Part shown: in pieces, positions 50,001 to 55,679 of the stretch | Numbering within the stretch: the stretch's first letter is position 1 | Layout: each line of letters begins with the position of its first letter | Assembly (NCBI RefSeq): GCF_963678635.1 | Contig: NC_087070.1 | Location: 53,980,617-54,044,616, forward strand | Length of the DNA stretch: 64,000 nucleotides | Direction: 5' to 3' | Origin: Symsagittifera roscoffensis | Taxonomy: Eukaryota > Xenacoelomorpha > Acoela > Convolutidae | Program-made: the position numbers and the translations under genes | The notes under the pieces: generated by a model | Databases searched by the model: none | What the model saw: the letters and a program-made list of their open reading frames with translations, nothing else | What the model was told of the DNA's origin: nothing

Positions 50001-53000
50001 GTAGTAAATTCTTGCAAAGTATATGCTGTCCTCTATCATTAGGTGCATCTACGAGGAAGGGGAAGATATCGTCATCGTCTGGACTATCTTCACTTGGAGT
50101 GTGTGTTTGGCTCATTTTTTCGTTTAATGACTGTTAATAGGTAATTATCGATGTGTCTAATTGGTTGATTCCAATTATATAAATGTACTGGTTTGTGTTT
50201 ATATTGCTTTTTTATTCTTCTTTTTCCTCTTTTCGATGAATTTGAAGTTGTTTCTGAGTCGGAAAAATATAATTGATCGTGAATGGGGCAATTTTTTTCT
50301 ATAGATTCTTTTAATTTATAAAGTTCGTCTAAATTGCTGACTTCTGATTCTGAGAATGCGTTTCTATTTTTGGAAAATCTTTTTCGTGTTATTTGTCTTT
50401 GTTTAGTTATTATTTTTCTTTTTAGTGTTTGTCGTTTTGTTCTAATATATCCAACTGTTTGTGTGTGAGGTGTGATTACAAGGTCGTATTTTTTGTTATC
50501 TATTTCACAGTTGTGCAAAACGATTGTTTGTTTGTTTCCTAGATTTTTAAATGACATAAGGTTTAGGATGACGGATGCAAAAAGTTGTTAGATGATTTCT
50601 ATTTTCTTAAATTGTTAGTCCTTACGATTTTTTGGTTAGCTTAACCTGGGTCTTTTTGTTCAGGGTTGGAGAGAAAAGTATATCGATTCCGAAGAATGAT
50701 TTTTTACTTTCTCGTGGCTAGTATAAGCTAAGGTGTTAACTTACTTAATCTTACTTAAGGGTTGTTGTGTTCAAGGGTTGGAGAATAGTAAATCGATCCA
50801 CAAGGTTCAGGTATAATTAGAACGCGAGTAGTTCGTTAGATACTATTTTAAACTTACTAAGTCTACGATTTATCCTGGGTCTGGTAAGAGGAGGGTTCAA
50901 GTGAAGGATGAATAACCGAAGTTCTTCACTGTTTATCCTAATTTGAATGGTTAGTTTTGTTGAAAAATTTCTATTAGTCTTGGGTTTTGCGAAAGGGTTG
51001 GATAGTGAATCGACGTTTGAGGTCGTTAGACACTGGCTAAGTGGGTGGGGGAGAACAAAATTGTTCTTTTTGATCCAAGGAGAGGCCTTGATGATCAAGT
51101 TTTAAAATTTAATTAAATAGAAAATGAATTAAGATCCAAGGATAAGCCTTGATGATCTGATTTTAAAATTAAGTGAATTTAAGTTTAAAATGGTCTAAAT
51201 TTGTCTAAGAAAAGATTTAGTGTTTGAATGATATTAGTGAGCTTATGATTGCTGTTATGTTTTAGGTGATGAAGCTGAGACAACTGATGATTTTATGATT
51301 ACTAACAGTTTATTGTCATGCTACTAATTTTTATTTTGATTTTCAATAAATATTTTCCAAACATGTTTTATATAATACTGCAGAATTTTAGGAAAACGAT
51401 CTGAGATATTTTTATCAATCGTTATTGTATATTAATATTTTGTTTAGCGCCTGAAATGAGCATGAAGATTGACTTCAAGATTTAAGTTTGCAAATGAAAA
51501 TCTAAATTCATTGCTAATAAAATTCTAAATATAAAAGTTTGTGTTGGCTTTTGCCGTACTATCATATAACTATTTGGTAAGTTTCTACTTTGTCGTATGT
51601 CGTCTCTGGTTCGAAGTATTCTTCCAATTCCGGGTAGTTCTATTATCGTTCGGAATATTGGCTCTGATCTATTGAGTCGTAGAGACATTTCGATTAAATT
51701 ATCGTCGTATAACATTTTAAAAATGTTTTGTCTAAATTCTAATCTATTTTTGGTTAATTCTAAGCTTTTAAGGTCTTGTTCGAGACTTATGGTCGCACCA
51801 GATGAGTTATATGTGAGGTGGTTAACTCATAGAGTAATTTCGGATAGGGTACACCGTCTGCTCGTCACGCTATCTTATTTTCGGCCGGATAGATTCGTGC
51901 AACTTCTTAGTCTAATACCGATCCTAATCTTACTCTTATACTATCTAGTCTCAGGTTGTTTAACTAGTCTCTGCTAGGCTCAATAGATCTAGGGTATACT
52001 GGTTTATTGCGGCTGCTGAAGTTCGCTTGGAGAGTCAACTAATTTCTAAGTTAAATTCAAATCTCTCTGGTGCTGAAATTACAAGTAATTTCAGCACTTA
52101 CAAATAAGTGGGTTGTTAGTTAGATGGATCATGATTGGTTAATATTAAATACTTTACAATGGTAAAATATCTAATTTATCCAATCATAAAATGTAGTTTA
52201 GATCAGGTTCCACTTCCAATTATCCGTTGGCGATGTTATGAAATGGAAGATATTTTAATTGTTCCCTTTTAGGTGACGGAACGGACAATGATGTGAACTA
52301 TAAAGATGCTCAGAAGTTTGCAGACCACATGAAAGACAAAACAGAGGCTGTAAGCGAGTTCGCAAAGCGAAGATCAATGAAAGAACAGAGACAATATCTC
52401 CCTGTATACGCAGTCAGACAGGAGCTCATTAATATCATCCGAGAGAATAATATCGTAGTTATAGTGGGAGAAACTGGTTCTGGAAAGACAACTCAGTTGA
52501 CTCAATATTTGCACGAGGAAGGCTTTAGTAAATTCGGGTCCATAGGGTGCACTCAGCCGAGACGTGTAGCAGCAATGAGTGTGGCAAAGCGTGTAAGTGA
52601 AGAAATGGGCTGCGAGTTGGGCGAAGACGTCGGCTACGCTATACGTTTCGAAGACTGCACAAGTGAAAAAACTGTGATAAAGTACATGACTGACGGAATT
52701 CTTCTTAGAGAGTCTCTTAATGAACCGGATATGGACCGTTACAGTGCCATAGTCATGGACGAGGCCCATGAAAGGTCACTTAATACGGATGTTCTGTTTG
52801 GCCTCTTGAAAACAGTTTGCGCGCGTAGAACTGATTTGAAACTCATTGTGACTTCAGCTACTATGGACAGTGAAAAGTTTTCAAGTTTCTTTGGAAATGT
52901 TCCCGTTTATACAATTCCTGGGCGAACTTTTCCTGTTGACACTTTTTTCAGTAAAACTTGCGTGGAAGATTATGTCGATGCAGCTATAAAACAGGCTATT

Positions 53001-54518
53001 CAAATCCACTTAGGAGCGCCACCTGGAGATGTTTTGATATTCATGCCTGGTCAAGAGGATATTGAGGTAACGTGTGAACAAATAAACGAGCGGCTGACAA
53101 ATTTAGACGACCCGCCGCCACTAGCCGTGTTACCGATTTACTCACAGCTGCCCACTGATTTGCAAGCTAGAATTTTCCAAAAAGCGCCTGACGGTGTTCG
53201 GAAGTGCGTTGTTGCCACTAACATAGCTGAGACGTCACTGACTGTGGATGGAATCATGTATGTCGTAGATCCAGGGTATTCAAAACTTAAAGTTTATAAC
53301 CCACGAATAGGTATGGACGCGTTGCAAGTTTTCCCAATCAGTCAAGCCAACGCAAACCAGAGGTCAGGACGTGCCGGTAGAACGGGTCCTGGACAGTGCT
53401 GGAGATTGTACACTGAAAGAGCATATCGTGATGAACTCCTTGCATGTGCAATTCCAGAGATCCAAAGAACCAACCTGGCTAATGTGGTTCTGCTACTGAA
53501 AAGTCTGGGTGTACAAGATTTATTGCAATTTCCTTTCATGGACGCACCTCCGCAAGATAACATGTTAAACTCCATGTATCAATTATGGATTTTAGGCGCG
53601 TTAGATAACACAGGAGAACTGACGGATTTGGGTCGTCACATGGTCGAGTTTCCATTGGATCCTGCTTTGAGTAAAATGTTAATAGTATCATGTGATATGG
53701 GTTGCAGTGCCGAGGCTTTAATTATAGTGTCAATGCTCTCAGTGCCCGCGATATTTTTTAGACCAAAAGGCAAAGAAGAGGAAAGTGATGCGGTACGTGA
53801 AAAGTTTGCAGTTCCTGAAAGCGACCATTTGACCATGTTAAACGTGTACCTTCAGTGGAAAACTAACGCATACTCGTCACAGTGGTGTGTTAAACATTAT
53901 GTTCACGCTAAAGCAATGAAAAAGGTACGTGAGATCCGTGAACAATTAAAAGATATCATGCAGCAACAGAAACTACCTTTAAACTCTTCAGGAACAGATT
54001 GGGATGTGATTCGAAAATGTATTTGCTCGGCTTATTTCCAGAACGCCGCCAAGCTGAAAGGGTATGCTGAATACGTGAACATGCGAACTGGCATGCCTTG
54101 TTTTTTGCACCCTGTTAGTTCATTATACGGTCTAGGATTCACGGCTGATTACATAGTGTACCATGAGTTAATAATGACGTCAAAGGAGTACATGCAATGT
54201 GTGACAATGGTCGATGGTCTGTGGCTTGCAGAAGTTGGTCCTGTTTTCTACAAAGTGAAAGACTCGACCAGATCGAGAGAGGAAAACAGAAGAAAAATGC
54301 GTGCAGATATGCATGCTATGGAAGATGAAATGCGTCGTGCAAGTGAAGTTATAGCGGAGAAGCGAAAAGAAAGAGAGAAGACAGGAACAGCCGCAATGTC
54401 CAGTATTTGTTTGTCTAGGAGTCGCATTGCAACTCCTGGTCGTAGAGAAACAGCTAGTCCTGCTGTTGATCGCAGACCTTCCTTTATGCGCAAGAGGCCG
54501 CACTCTGTAGGACTATGA
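29068..54518 (+). CDS. DHX38: Pre-mRNA-splicing ATP-dependent RNA helicase PRP16 (DHX38), 4 exons
   Basis: Nuclear DEAH-box ATPase that remodels the spliceosome between the two splicing steps. Exons: 29068-29987, 31769-31909, 32111-32490, 52273-54518 (TGA). Phases 2, 2 and 1 all match, giving 1228 aa, close to the human protein. Residues 1-300 are charged, RS/RD-rich and disordered, with the conserved SLLGLDVLA and [18 protein letters not shown]. Exon 3 carries VPPFLDGR and [14 protein letters not shown]. Exon 4 has motif [10 protein letters not shown] (about 546-554), motif II DEAH (643-646), motif III SAT, motif [16 protein letters not shown], then winged-helix, ratchet and OB-fold regions. 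No key residue is missing. The ATG at 29068 starts the only frame with family similarity. Intron 3 (32491-52272, 19.8 kb) contains an antisense 18.9-kb LTR retrotransposon. Without it the intron would be about 0.87 kb. Intron 1 (29988-31768) is 1.8 kb of AT-rich DNA with nothing recognisable. Confidence 0.95.
32546..32700 (+). repeat. Dispersed repeat R2, copy 2 (PRP16 intron 3)
   Basis: Matches copy 1 through 'cttttgtattcggg', 'ttttccacgcataattgg', 'gggtcaagtgatatatcac' and 'aaaagccccttcagtg'. It lies just after PRP16 exon 3. Confidence 0.6.
32906..33301 (+). mobile_element. MITE-like repeat M1, copy 5, split by the LTR element
   Basis: The left part shows the 'cacttatataggtcgtgatgat' block and 'ccatctgaataaaaaatacc', and reaches 'ctgtttctttgttctttcacgcttc', where the LTR begins. 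The missing right end, 'cttccaattatccgttggcgatgttatg', sits at 52213-52240 on the other side of the LTR element. This copy was therefore the insertion target. Confidence 0.65.
33302..33711 (-). repeat. 3' LTR of the giant element (left copy)
   Basis: In element orientation it begins TGGAACC and ends CTCA. An AATAAA in element sense (33502-33507) is a likely polyadenylation signal. A palindrome lies at 33569-33596. The sequence just outside its 5' end, in element sense, is a weak polypurine tract (GGATGGG). Confidence 0.95.
33569..33596. promoter_or_regulatory. Perfect 13-bp inverted repeat in the 3' LTR
   Basis: GTGCTGAAATTAC, two bases, then its exact reverse complement. The same palindrome is at 52070-52097 in the other LTR. 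It may be a dimeric transcription-factor site or an RNA hairpin. Confidence 0.7.
33712..35321 (-). other. 3' non-coding region of the giant element
   Basis: About 1.6 kb between the last ORF and the 3' LTR. Short open frames on both strands (up to 95 codons) have no recognisable features. Base skew matches the rest of the element. Confidence 0.45.
35322..37130 (-). CDS. 602-aa ORF overlapping the env stop codon, unknown function
   Basis: Last ORF of the element, intact from a true ATG at 37130. The start shares bases with the env stop (ATGA), a stop-start overlap typical of coupled termination-reinitiation. Residues 1-210 are Pro/Ser/Thr-rich and look disordered. About 235-602 look folded, rich in aromatic and His residues (for example [19 protein letters not shown] and [14 protein letters not shown]), with few Cys and no clear transmembrane segment or signal peptide. 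It ends [13 protein letters not shown] recognise no domain. Its intactness, while neighbouring genes carry breaks, argues that it is a real gene. Confidence 0.65.
   Translation of the reverse strand: MSRQLGSLHRSNSHPTNLNTPITIIPLFAFPPPDFPTSNITSGMNSDTNSHISVLYSISQLNNPDIETPDEFADSEPSPSTNFQTNSSVFSKPPFQPIPPNNPLPSISTPSYASQVTPTYSSFHSDRSSNSPDTPQISQELDNFITLQQQPFHLEHSTINQISSTIESSNPPTPTPSSAYTASLAPSSTSTESSNSTNRAYRTFKRKFPNHPFPTKPGTAREYINHPNHTNTKDFLAITLPSFPQYTLNTPNDTNNTRSFVDEHVLMPTLQWTSYYHFTNPLCLPLSNTHIDIERHKDMLYRLTTPLTHRQFTYIGYKKSLKTYTAPRANEYTLEYYDHNIIRTNQDQFLDDDRFANPQITEKFFIKTPYVFTLNIFDRKFDHIISEALTDTQAYESFKEKFQLFSLTFHFLAPHERDLHCSHDIMLRTKQTHTYTYYRFIQNHFDLHTPSRQPHHRFQFINSKYTSPFFLNFTYCIKDTNLHGILRNYDPITQMYIFCPITKTFNAEESRPFLIPHEFVQPIEIPILEFIHNTKYNHKLYNLIQNTPYDFAVGTEELKTIKALQLLWPLLQTKNIIRILAKLLTNSDIIHDIFPHGFFPDD
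37127..39744 (-). pseudogene. env: Envelope-like glycoprotein, frame-broken near its N-terminus
   Basis: Probable membrane-fusion/attachment protein. An ATG at 39744 begins with a typical signal peptide (hydrophobic residues 2-17). A one-base shift next to a short A-run near 39620 moves the reading into the frame that stays open to 37127, of which the last 651 codons (from 39082) are uninterrupted. The ectodomain is Cys-containing with N-glycosylation sequons. A hydrophobic segment (about residues 480-505 of the 651) and a second one (about 525-545) lie near the C-terminus, followed by a ~95-residue Pro/His/Asn-rich tail. The spacing of early Cys residues reminds me of the chuvirus-type glycoproteins acquired by some BEL/Pao elements, but this is unverified. 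It could instead be another class of captured glycoprotein. Confidence 0.6.
39731..41061 (-). pseudogene. Membrane-anchored Pro/Ser-rich ORF, unknown function, frame-broken
   Basis: An ATG at 41061 opens 62 codons with two hydrophobic stretches ([19 protein letters not shown], then [16 protein letters not shown]). Close to its stop (40873) another frame takes over and reads on as a long Pro/Ser/Thr/Gln-rich region. It is interrupted by an in-frame stop near 40640 and a frame change near 40130, and ends with a TAA at 39731-39733 that overlaps the env start by about 14 nt. The composition and the tight overlap argue for a real extra gene, decayed in this copy. It may be a second surface or matrix-like protein. 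I recognise no family. Confidence 0.45.
41062..41864 (-). other. Non-coding spacer between integrase and the membrane ORF
   Basis: About 800 bp with no long frame on the element strand. It separates pol from the downstream ORFs and could contain a splice acceptor or promoter for a subgenomic transcript, but I see no decisive signal. Confidence 0.4.
41865..43314 (-). pseudogene. Integrase core and C-terminus, broken by a frameshift
   Basis: From 43314 to about 43040 the frame matches pol and holds the CxxC of the zinc finger and the first catalytic Asp (FDTKGP). Near 43040, next to a small repeat of 'taagcgt', a one-base shift moves the reading to another frame. That frame carries the second Asp (TDNGTEF) and, from 42851 to 41865, an uninterrupted 328 codons. 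These hold the usual [14 protein letters not shown] and the GPY motif ([11 protein letters not shown]) of Ty3/gypsy integrases, ending in a Lys/Gln-rich tail. Integrase inserts the cDNA into the host genome. In this copy the upstream stop and the shift should block production of a full protein. Confidence 0.8.
43315..46395 (-). CDS. pol: Pol: protease C-terminus, reverse transcriptase, RNase H, integrase zinc finger start
   Basis: Copies element RNA to DNA. The frame opens at about 46395 with no ATG needed. The protease C-terminal part (IIGIPFI) is followed by RT with [29 protein letters not shown] and the catalytic YLDD (near 44884-44895), the LGHNI thumb motif, RNase H ([14 protein letters not shown] and TDHKPI near 44241), a connector, and the His-x-His half of the integrase HHCC finger. 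It ends at an in-frame TAA (43315-43317). The same frame then continues with the Cys half of the finger, so this stop is a nonsense change in this copy. All RT and RNase H motifs that I can check look intact. It is clearly Ty3/gypsy-like. Confidence 0.88.
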   Translation of the reverse strand, partial: TFIPTWNEIKSLHPKLTPLETSSKLATAQGSTLVNYGKIQLFLLPTRTIEQNKILNKPFKQIFHITDIKHNIIGIPFISKYIPTINILNSKILIKDKYTKTKDTSLTFFQRLNKQPPFFSKFYPIYNQQRKYLKPLSGNIYNFSIKQVHQYDKKQNRQQLYMSDFEFKPIHNFFKITISSIKYLKNSNSDIISLHVYNNTPYQVTLPLGLLGYCETNATISPVHEKAYRVNNILQLLDICQSTILNEELSINNIISNEKRNTDYFTKTPYFKPTFNINNYTENQQKFLTMFNFQHSQITQDEFDKLAKQLIKYSSVYATSKFDVGKISSSLHLPLKPDAVFKKQRASKVPIHLHDIVNRLLDILEQYNIISPVNKEEQPKGNTFINPVIILAKEESLKIVLDARYLNSLIDESKCNWPIEPIQVILTKINGKYFTTADMNSAYNQMPLDEQSRRLTQFVIGNQQYEFNRLFYGISIGPAAFSAFMSKIFRPLILKKNAITYLDDVFMQSQTKEEMFNVLEHYHKILQNENLKAAPDKSHFFLTRVKFLGHNIERKTINPLKSRIDAIQKLQPPTNKKKIQEFLGMLNFLSKYVYKMQLYLRPFYNILRQQNNFEWNTEHQARFEEIKKLLTEQISNTIPDPNQPFYAMCDASNFGIGAALLQSHNGTNKMNLISANSRLFTQAELRLSTLMRECTAIIYTLTEYEFLILGSKHPTVLFTDHKPIIFLFTQKSNPNHRVYRFQLILMKFPNLHIVWTAGKNLALPDTLSRNTPPELLTRKTTVEIPKNIKFYLAENETSPRLECKYAVKTDVEQSQINNLQHFPLYLDCKNNHYEVDLLGTSTFKPIPYSQWIKNNTQQKRVKQHSHKKDLFPLIEKENLTDKINLSGPQTNDSKYTINQVFDLHDPLDTIPLSKLEIENIFLPPTDKITIITLKQYQNLDPVIRQLKSWHKYKTKPVKADTTILGNKTLLRYFRKFNKTTINENTDLLEYNLNESTVPCLPLSMILIAFNISHTQNIKGHSGSEKT
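46373..46747 (-). CDS. pro: Aspartic protease region (pro), frame-interrupted
   Basis: The retropepsin active-site motif DSGAES lies near the 3' end of this frame. The first ATG is 46747, but the frame is open further upstream and overlaps the end of gag in the -1 frame, so translation by frameshift from Gag is likely. Shortly after DSGAES the frame ends at a TGA (46373). The rest of the protease fold continues in the pol frame (one base forward, junction about 46385-46395). Either this copy has a single-base lesion or a +1 shift is used. A lesion is the simpler reading, because it falls inside the protease domain. Confidence 0.75.
   Translation of the reverse strand: MIAVENDYEPIIYEQPFSSHIYENQLELLHNYYIEPIHSTQTAQETNEINTTNQSNENNKTKCLNTNHIYQNIQKEQPKEKIWTIPFLLESPRSKEFQPPDLEIDFLIDSGAESNIINIHSHME
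46810..50115 (-). CDS. gag: Gag polyprotein (1101 aa)
   Basis: Structural protein that would form the retrotransposon particle. The ATG at 50115 opens an uninterrupted frame. Residues 1-600 are unusual, Gln/Asn/Pro/Thr-rich with no domain I recognise. About 606-780 match the retrotransposon Gag (capsid-like) domain, including [34 protein letters not shown] and [21 protein letters not shown] zinc knuckle ([14 protein letters not shown], about 844-858) follows. The last 200 residues are an Asn/Ser/Arg/Tyr repeat-like tail that looks disordered and RNA-binding. Ty3/gypsy Gags are usually 300-500 aa, so this one is more than double. The stop at 46810 lies inside the open pro frame, so pro probably needs a -1 frameshift. 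I found no canonical slippery heptamer in the overlap. Confidence 0.88.
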   Translation of the reverse strand: MSQTHTPSEDSPDDDDIFPFLVDAPNDRGQHILCKNLLLNLFEPGISPCKAEFPDVKIKRQIIDHYLKDICNLTQHYGIYTIEFTSPNPNHSKYVIQTDDLDLEFSKVFSEYIKSIQYHNSQRANSIFTNEVFAIIYSYISILENEIPIPSVSPTETSKHIKVRHEITLISTFLHIIKENFTKDDVSQHTKHDLQKILAWFIIDYFTHNIDLISQARKNFRPQNSNDDTAITEQSDYVWDPEWSHYAFINIPQSIASQAISTISYTRDYVRVVPLTIDATPLNYNTFLPDTRNNSLNSTVIHNENLNGTRNLTQQDIQTPSHFINEEIVQTTTTTQQSISPIRPNLTTPRNTNTSQAQVTLQSTVKPSVAPKYSQMDYQTYRPMTIPSKTRRTFTRNTFAEHNYNYAHSSKTNYPPRKNNNNQIRSRYWDNPMATTNSVNFQTNSHPPQDRSENYPFFQQNKNKKQASHQTDYLSSDDDYLQPDIFAPYTQEYRGQGVQKPYTYHRIFSPHPTDTQNQQPMQMQNPINTQSFQTIQPQNQMITHSYQPTQMQNEIPLPYYLQQHEITKNQLSNFSQMPNAAESLQMTMNPYLMGGSSITSNKPLMVFTGTDPEYSVEDYLNAVTANLILNIGPEPINTPLHQNWIHRRTALIQTTLDGAAQKWFSVLPIEIKSNWKRFTQKFSKMFDSERNKQQQRVLCNEIRRLPNETIKQLAVRIETLVRKAYSLNTHDYKNTKMTEILMMTLTPQLRKIAIKKRASHPSSIREPDLDFRKLVDKLEQAEITMKLEETENLKLQYVNRIETNTTNINNIQESDTDLVEKITEILNIYEKHPNFKGKPSFKKWCNYCRRYGHSISECRQKQQDNQNKPQKYKEPNKSFYQYMKKDQNLPNKNVYSNNSSGKPLPNNTNYTRTQSPYNSSYRGRSPERRNTQNSSQNHYNRPNSRNNYSRSNSNTTQFVSRSNSQSRNNYYPNNQSRNSSYNRNRNYSNNRNRSYSNSRNQNYPSNRSRNNSYNRSNYNRPNNNYQNRSRNNSQNRHSSYNNRYRNYSQSPHRNNNHYNNSNNRHRSSTPKHQRNINQVQSNPETTSDTQLLMTQEITNYN
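50090..50557 (-). CDS. Small basic ORF upstream of gag (155 aa), function unknown
   Basis: First ORF of the element, from a true ATG at 50557. Basic stretches ([23 protein letters not shown]) could be nuclear-localisation or nucleic-acid-binding signals, with an acidic/Ser segment between them. It overlaps the Gag start by 26 nt in another frame, which suggests leaky scanning or reinitiation between the two. I recognise no family. An accessory or regulatory role is inference only. A chance ORF is less likely, given its length and its tight overlap with gag. Confidence 0.5.
   Translation of the reverse strand: MSFKNLGNKQTIVLHNCEIDNKKYDLVITPHTQTVGYIRTKRQTLKRKIITKQRQITRKRFSKNRNAFSESEVSNLDELYKLKESIEKNCPIHDQLYFSDSETTSNSSKRGKRRIKKQYKHKPVHLYNWNQPIRHIDNYLLTVIKRKNEPNTHSK
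50558..51802 (-). other. Leader region of the giant element
   Basis: About 1.2 kb between the PBS and the first ORF, with no long frame. Repeated short blocks occur: 'gggttggagag/aatagta.atcgat' near 50663, 50776 and 50993, and 'gatccaagga.a.gccttgatgatc' near 51070 and 51133. Such repeats could be packaging or regulatory elements. Confidence 0.4.
51784..51800 (-). other. Candidate tRNA primer-binding site
   Basis: Two bases after the 5' LTR the element reads TGGTGCGACCATAAG. The TGG complements the CCA end of a tRNA, as expected for minus-strand priming. I cannot say with confidence which tRNA ends in GGTCGCACCA in this organism. Confidence 0.55.
51803..52212 (-). repeat. 5' LTR of the giant element (right copy)
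   Basis: Same 410-bp sequence as the left LTR with two substitutions seen by eye (near 51929 and 52062). As the upstream LTR it should hold the promoter. An AATAAA in element sense lies at 52003-52008. Confidence 0.95.
52070..52097. promoter_or_regulatory. Perfect 13-bp inverted repeat in the 5' LTR
   Basis: Same palindrome as at 33569-33596, in the LTR that would act as the promoter of the element. Confidence 0.7.
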
Positions 54519-54684
54519 TGCTGTGATGTTCATCCATATCACAAAGACAGCCATAACTGTTTGCAGACCGAAATGCGGAACAGAGACAGTCTCTGGTCTG
54601 GTTGACAAGACCACAGGAAGAAAATTGCATAACTTTGACGTTGTTCTTTCATGTATTTTTTGATGCTAGCTTAGTGTTCGAAGA

Positions 54685-54690
54685 AATAAA
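54685..54690 (+). terminator. Polyadenylation signal AATAAA for PRP16
   Basis: AATAAA lies about 170 nt after the PRP16 stop codon, with T-rich DNA downstream. Confidence 0.55.
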
Positions 54691-55679
54691 ATTGTTTACT
54701 TGACCATGTTTTGTCAAAAATAGGGTTTACCAGAATTTTGCCAAAAAGTAGGGTTTACCGTGGATTAACAAAGATATACCGTGCAAAGTGAGTAATGTGT
54801 CATATAAAAGATCTTTCAGTTGTGATTTGGGCTGCTTCATAAATTTTCAAAAACATTGCTAGTATCGAAAGAAAACGAAAGTTTTGATTGTTTTTTTTTG
54901 TTACTTAAGCGTGCTTTCGAGCGTAGTGTTATCCGATCAGTCCATTTTGTTAACACAAGACATTTAGTCCAGTGCAAAGATGATCGAAAGCATAGTTTTT
55001 GATGGACATTTTTACTCTTTGAAACAATCGACGCCGTGAGCTCTAATTGACAAAAAAAAATTGGCCGACTATCATTTTTCGCCGAATTTTGCTGATTGAA
55101 AAGTGTCAATTTACCGGAATAAATTATGTGCTTCTTTCATGCACTCATCAATGATGCTCAACGCGTAACCGTGATTTAGTGGATGGAAATGTGGTATTGT
55201 GTGGGCTGTTTTATGCGCATTCAGTTGCATGATAGATTGCTTGTAGAGTATCGAGTAGGGTATTATTTGATGGCCCTGTTAGTAGTGATCTGGACGTCAT
55301 TGTTTTCACTTGCGAGAGCAAGTGACTTGTAATCTGGAAGTAGACTTTTTTCCCCGCAAACAAAATTCTTTAAAAATTCTGCTGACATGCTCAATTCTGC
55401 TTAATAACTGACATGCTCAATTTCTTGAAAATTCCATTAAAACGATCTGTTGGTTCATTTGAGATGGTAAATAATTGTTTCAAATATCTATTATATATTT
55501 AAATGCGGGCTTCACTAACTCGCCATGTTTAAGCTTTTTCAACGTATTATTTTTGCATGTTTAACGAAAGAATTTTTTCACGTTCAAGCTATATCGTATA
55601 TTGCAATGGTTAAGATTTTTTAAATCGATTTTCCGGTTTGACTTTAGCATTTATTTTACCAAGCTTGAAATTAAGAACC

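Larger units (their letters stand above)
33302..52212 (-). mobile_element. 18.9-kb Ty3/gypsy-type LTR retrotransposon with extra ORFs
   Basis: Two 410-bp direct repeats (33302-33711 and 51803-52212) start TG, end CA in either orientation, differ at about two positions and are flanked by CTTC on both sides (33298-33301, 52213-52216). Reading right to left on the - strand: leader, 155-codon ORF, Gag, Pro, RT-RNase H, integrase, membrane ORF, envelope-like ORF, 602-codon ORF, 3' region, LTR. The order RT-RNase H-IN, the GPY motif in the integrase tail and the 4-bp duplication place it in Ty3/gypsy (Metaviridae). It is about three times the usual length. Near-identical LTRs mean recent insertion, yet single-base breaks interrupt pro, integrase, the membrane ORF and env. 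It sits antisense in PRP16 intron 3. Confidence 0.93.

Noticed and set aside
33302-52212. BEL/Pao or Copia assignment
   Set aside because: Integrase follows RNase H (not Copia order), and the GPY motif, RT motifs and 4-bp duplication fit Ty3/gypsy. The chuvirus-like env hint alone does not make it BEL/Pao.
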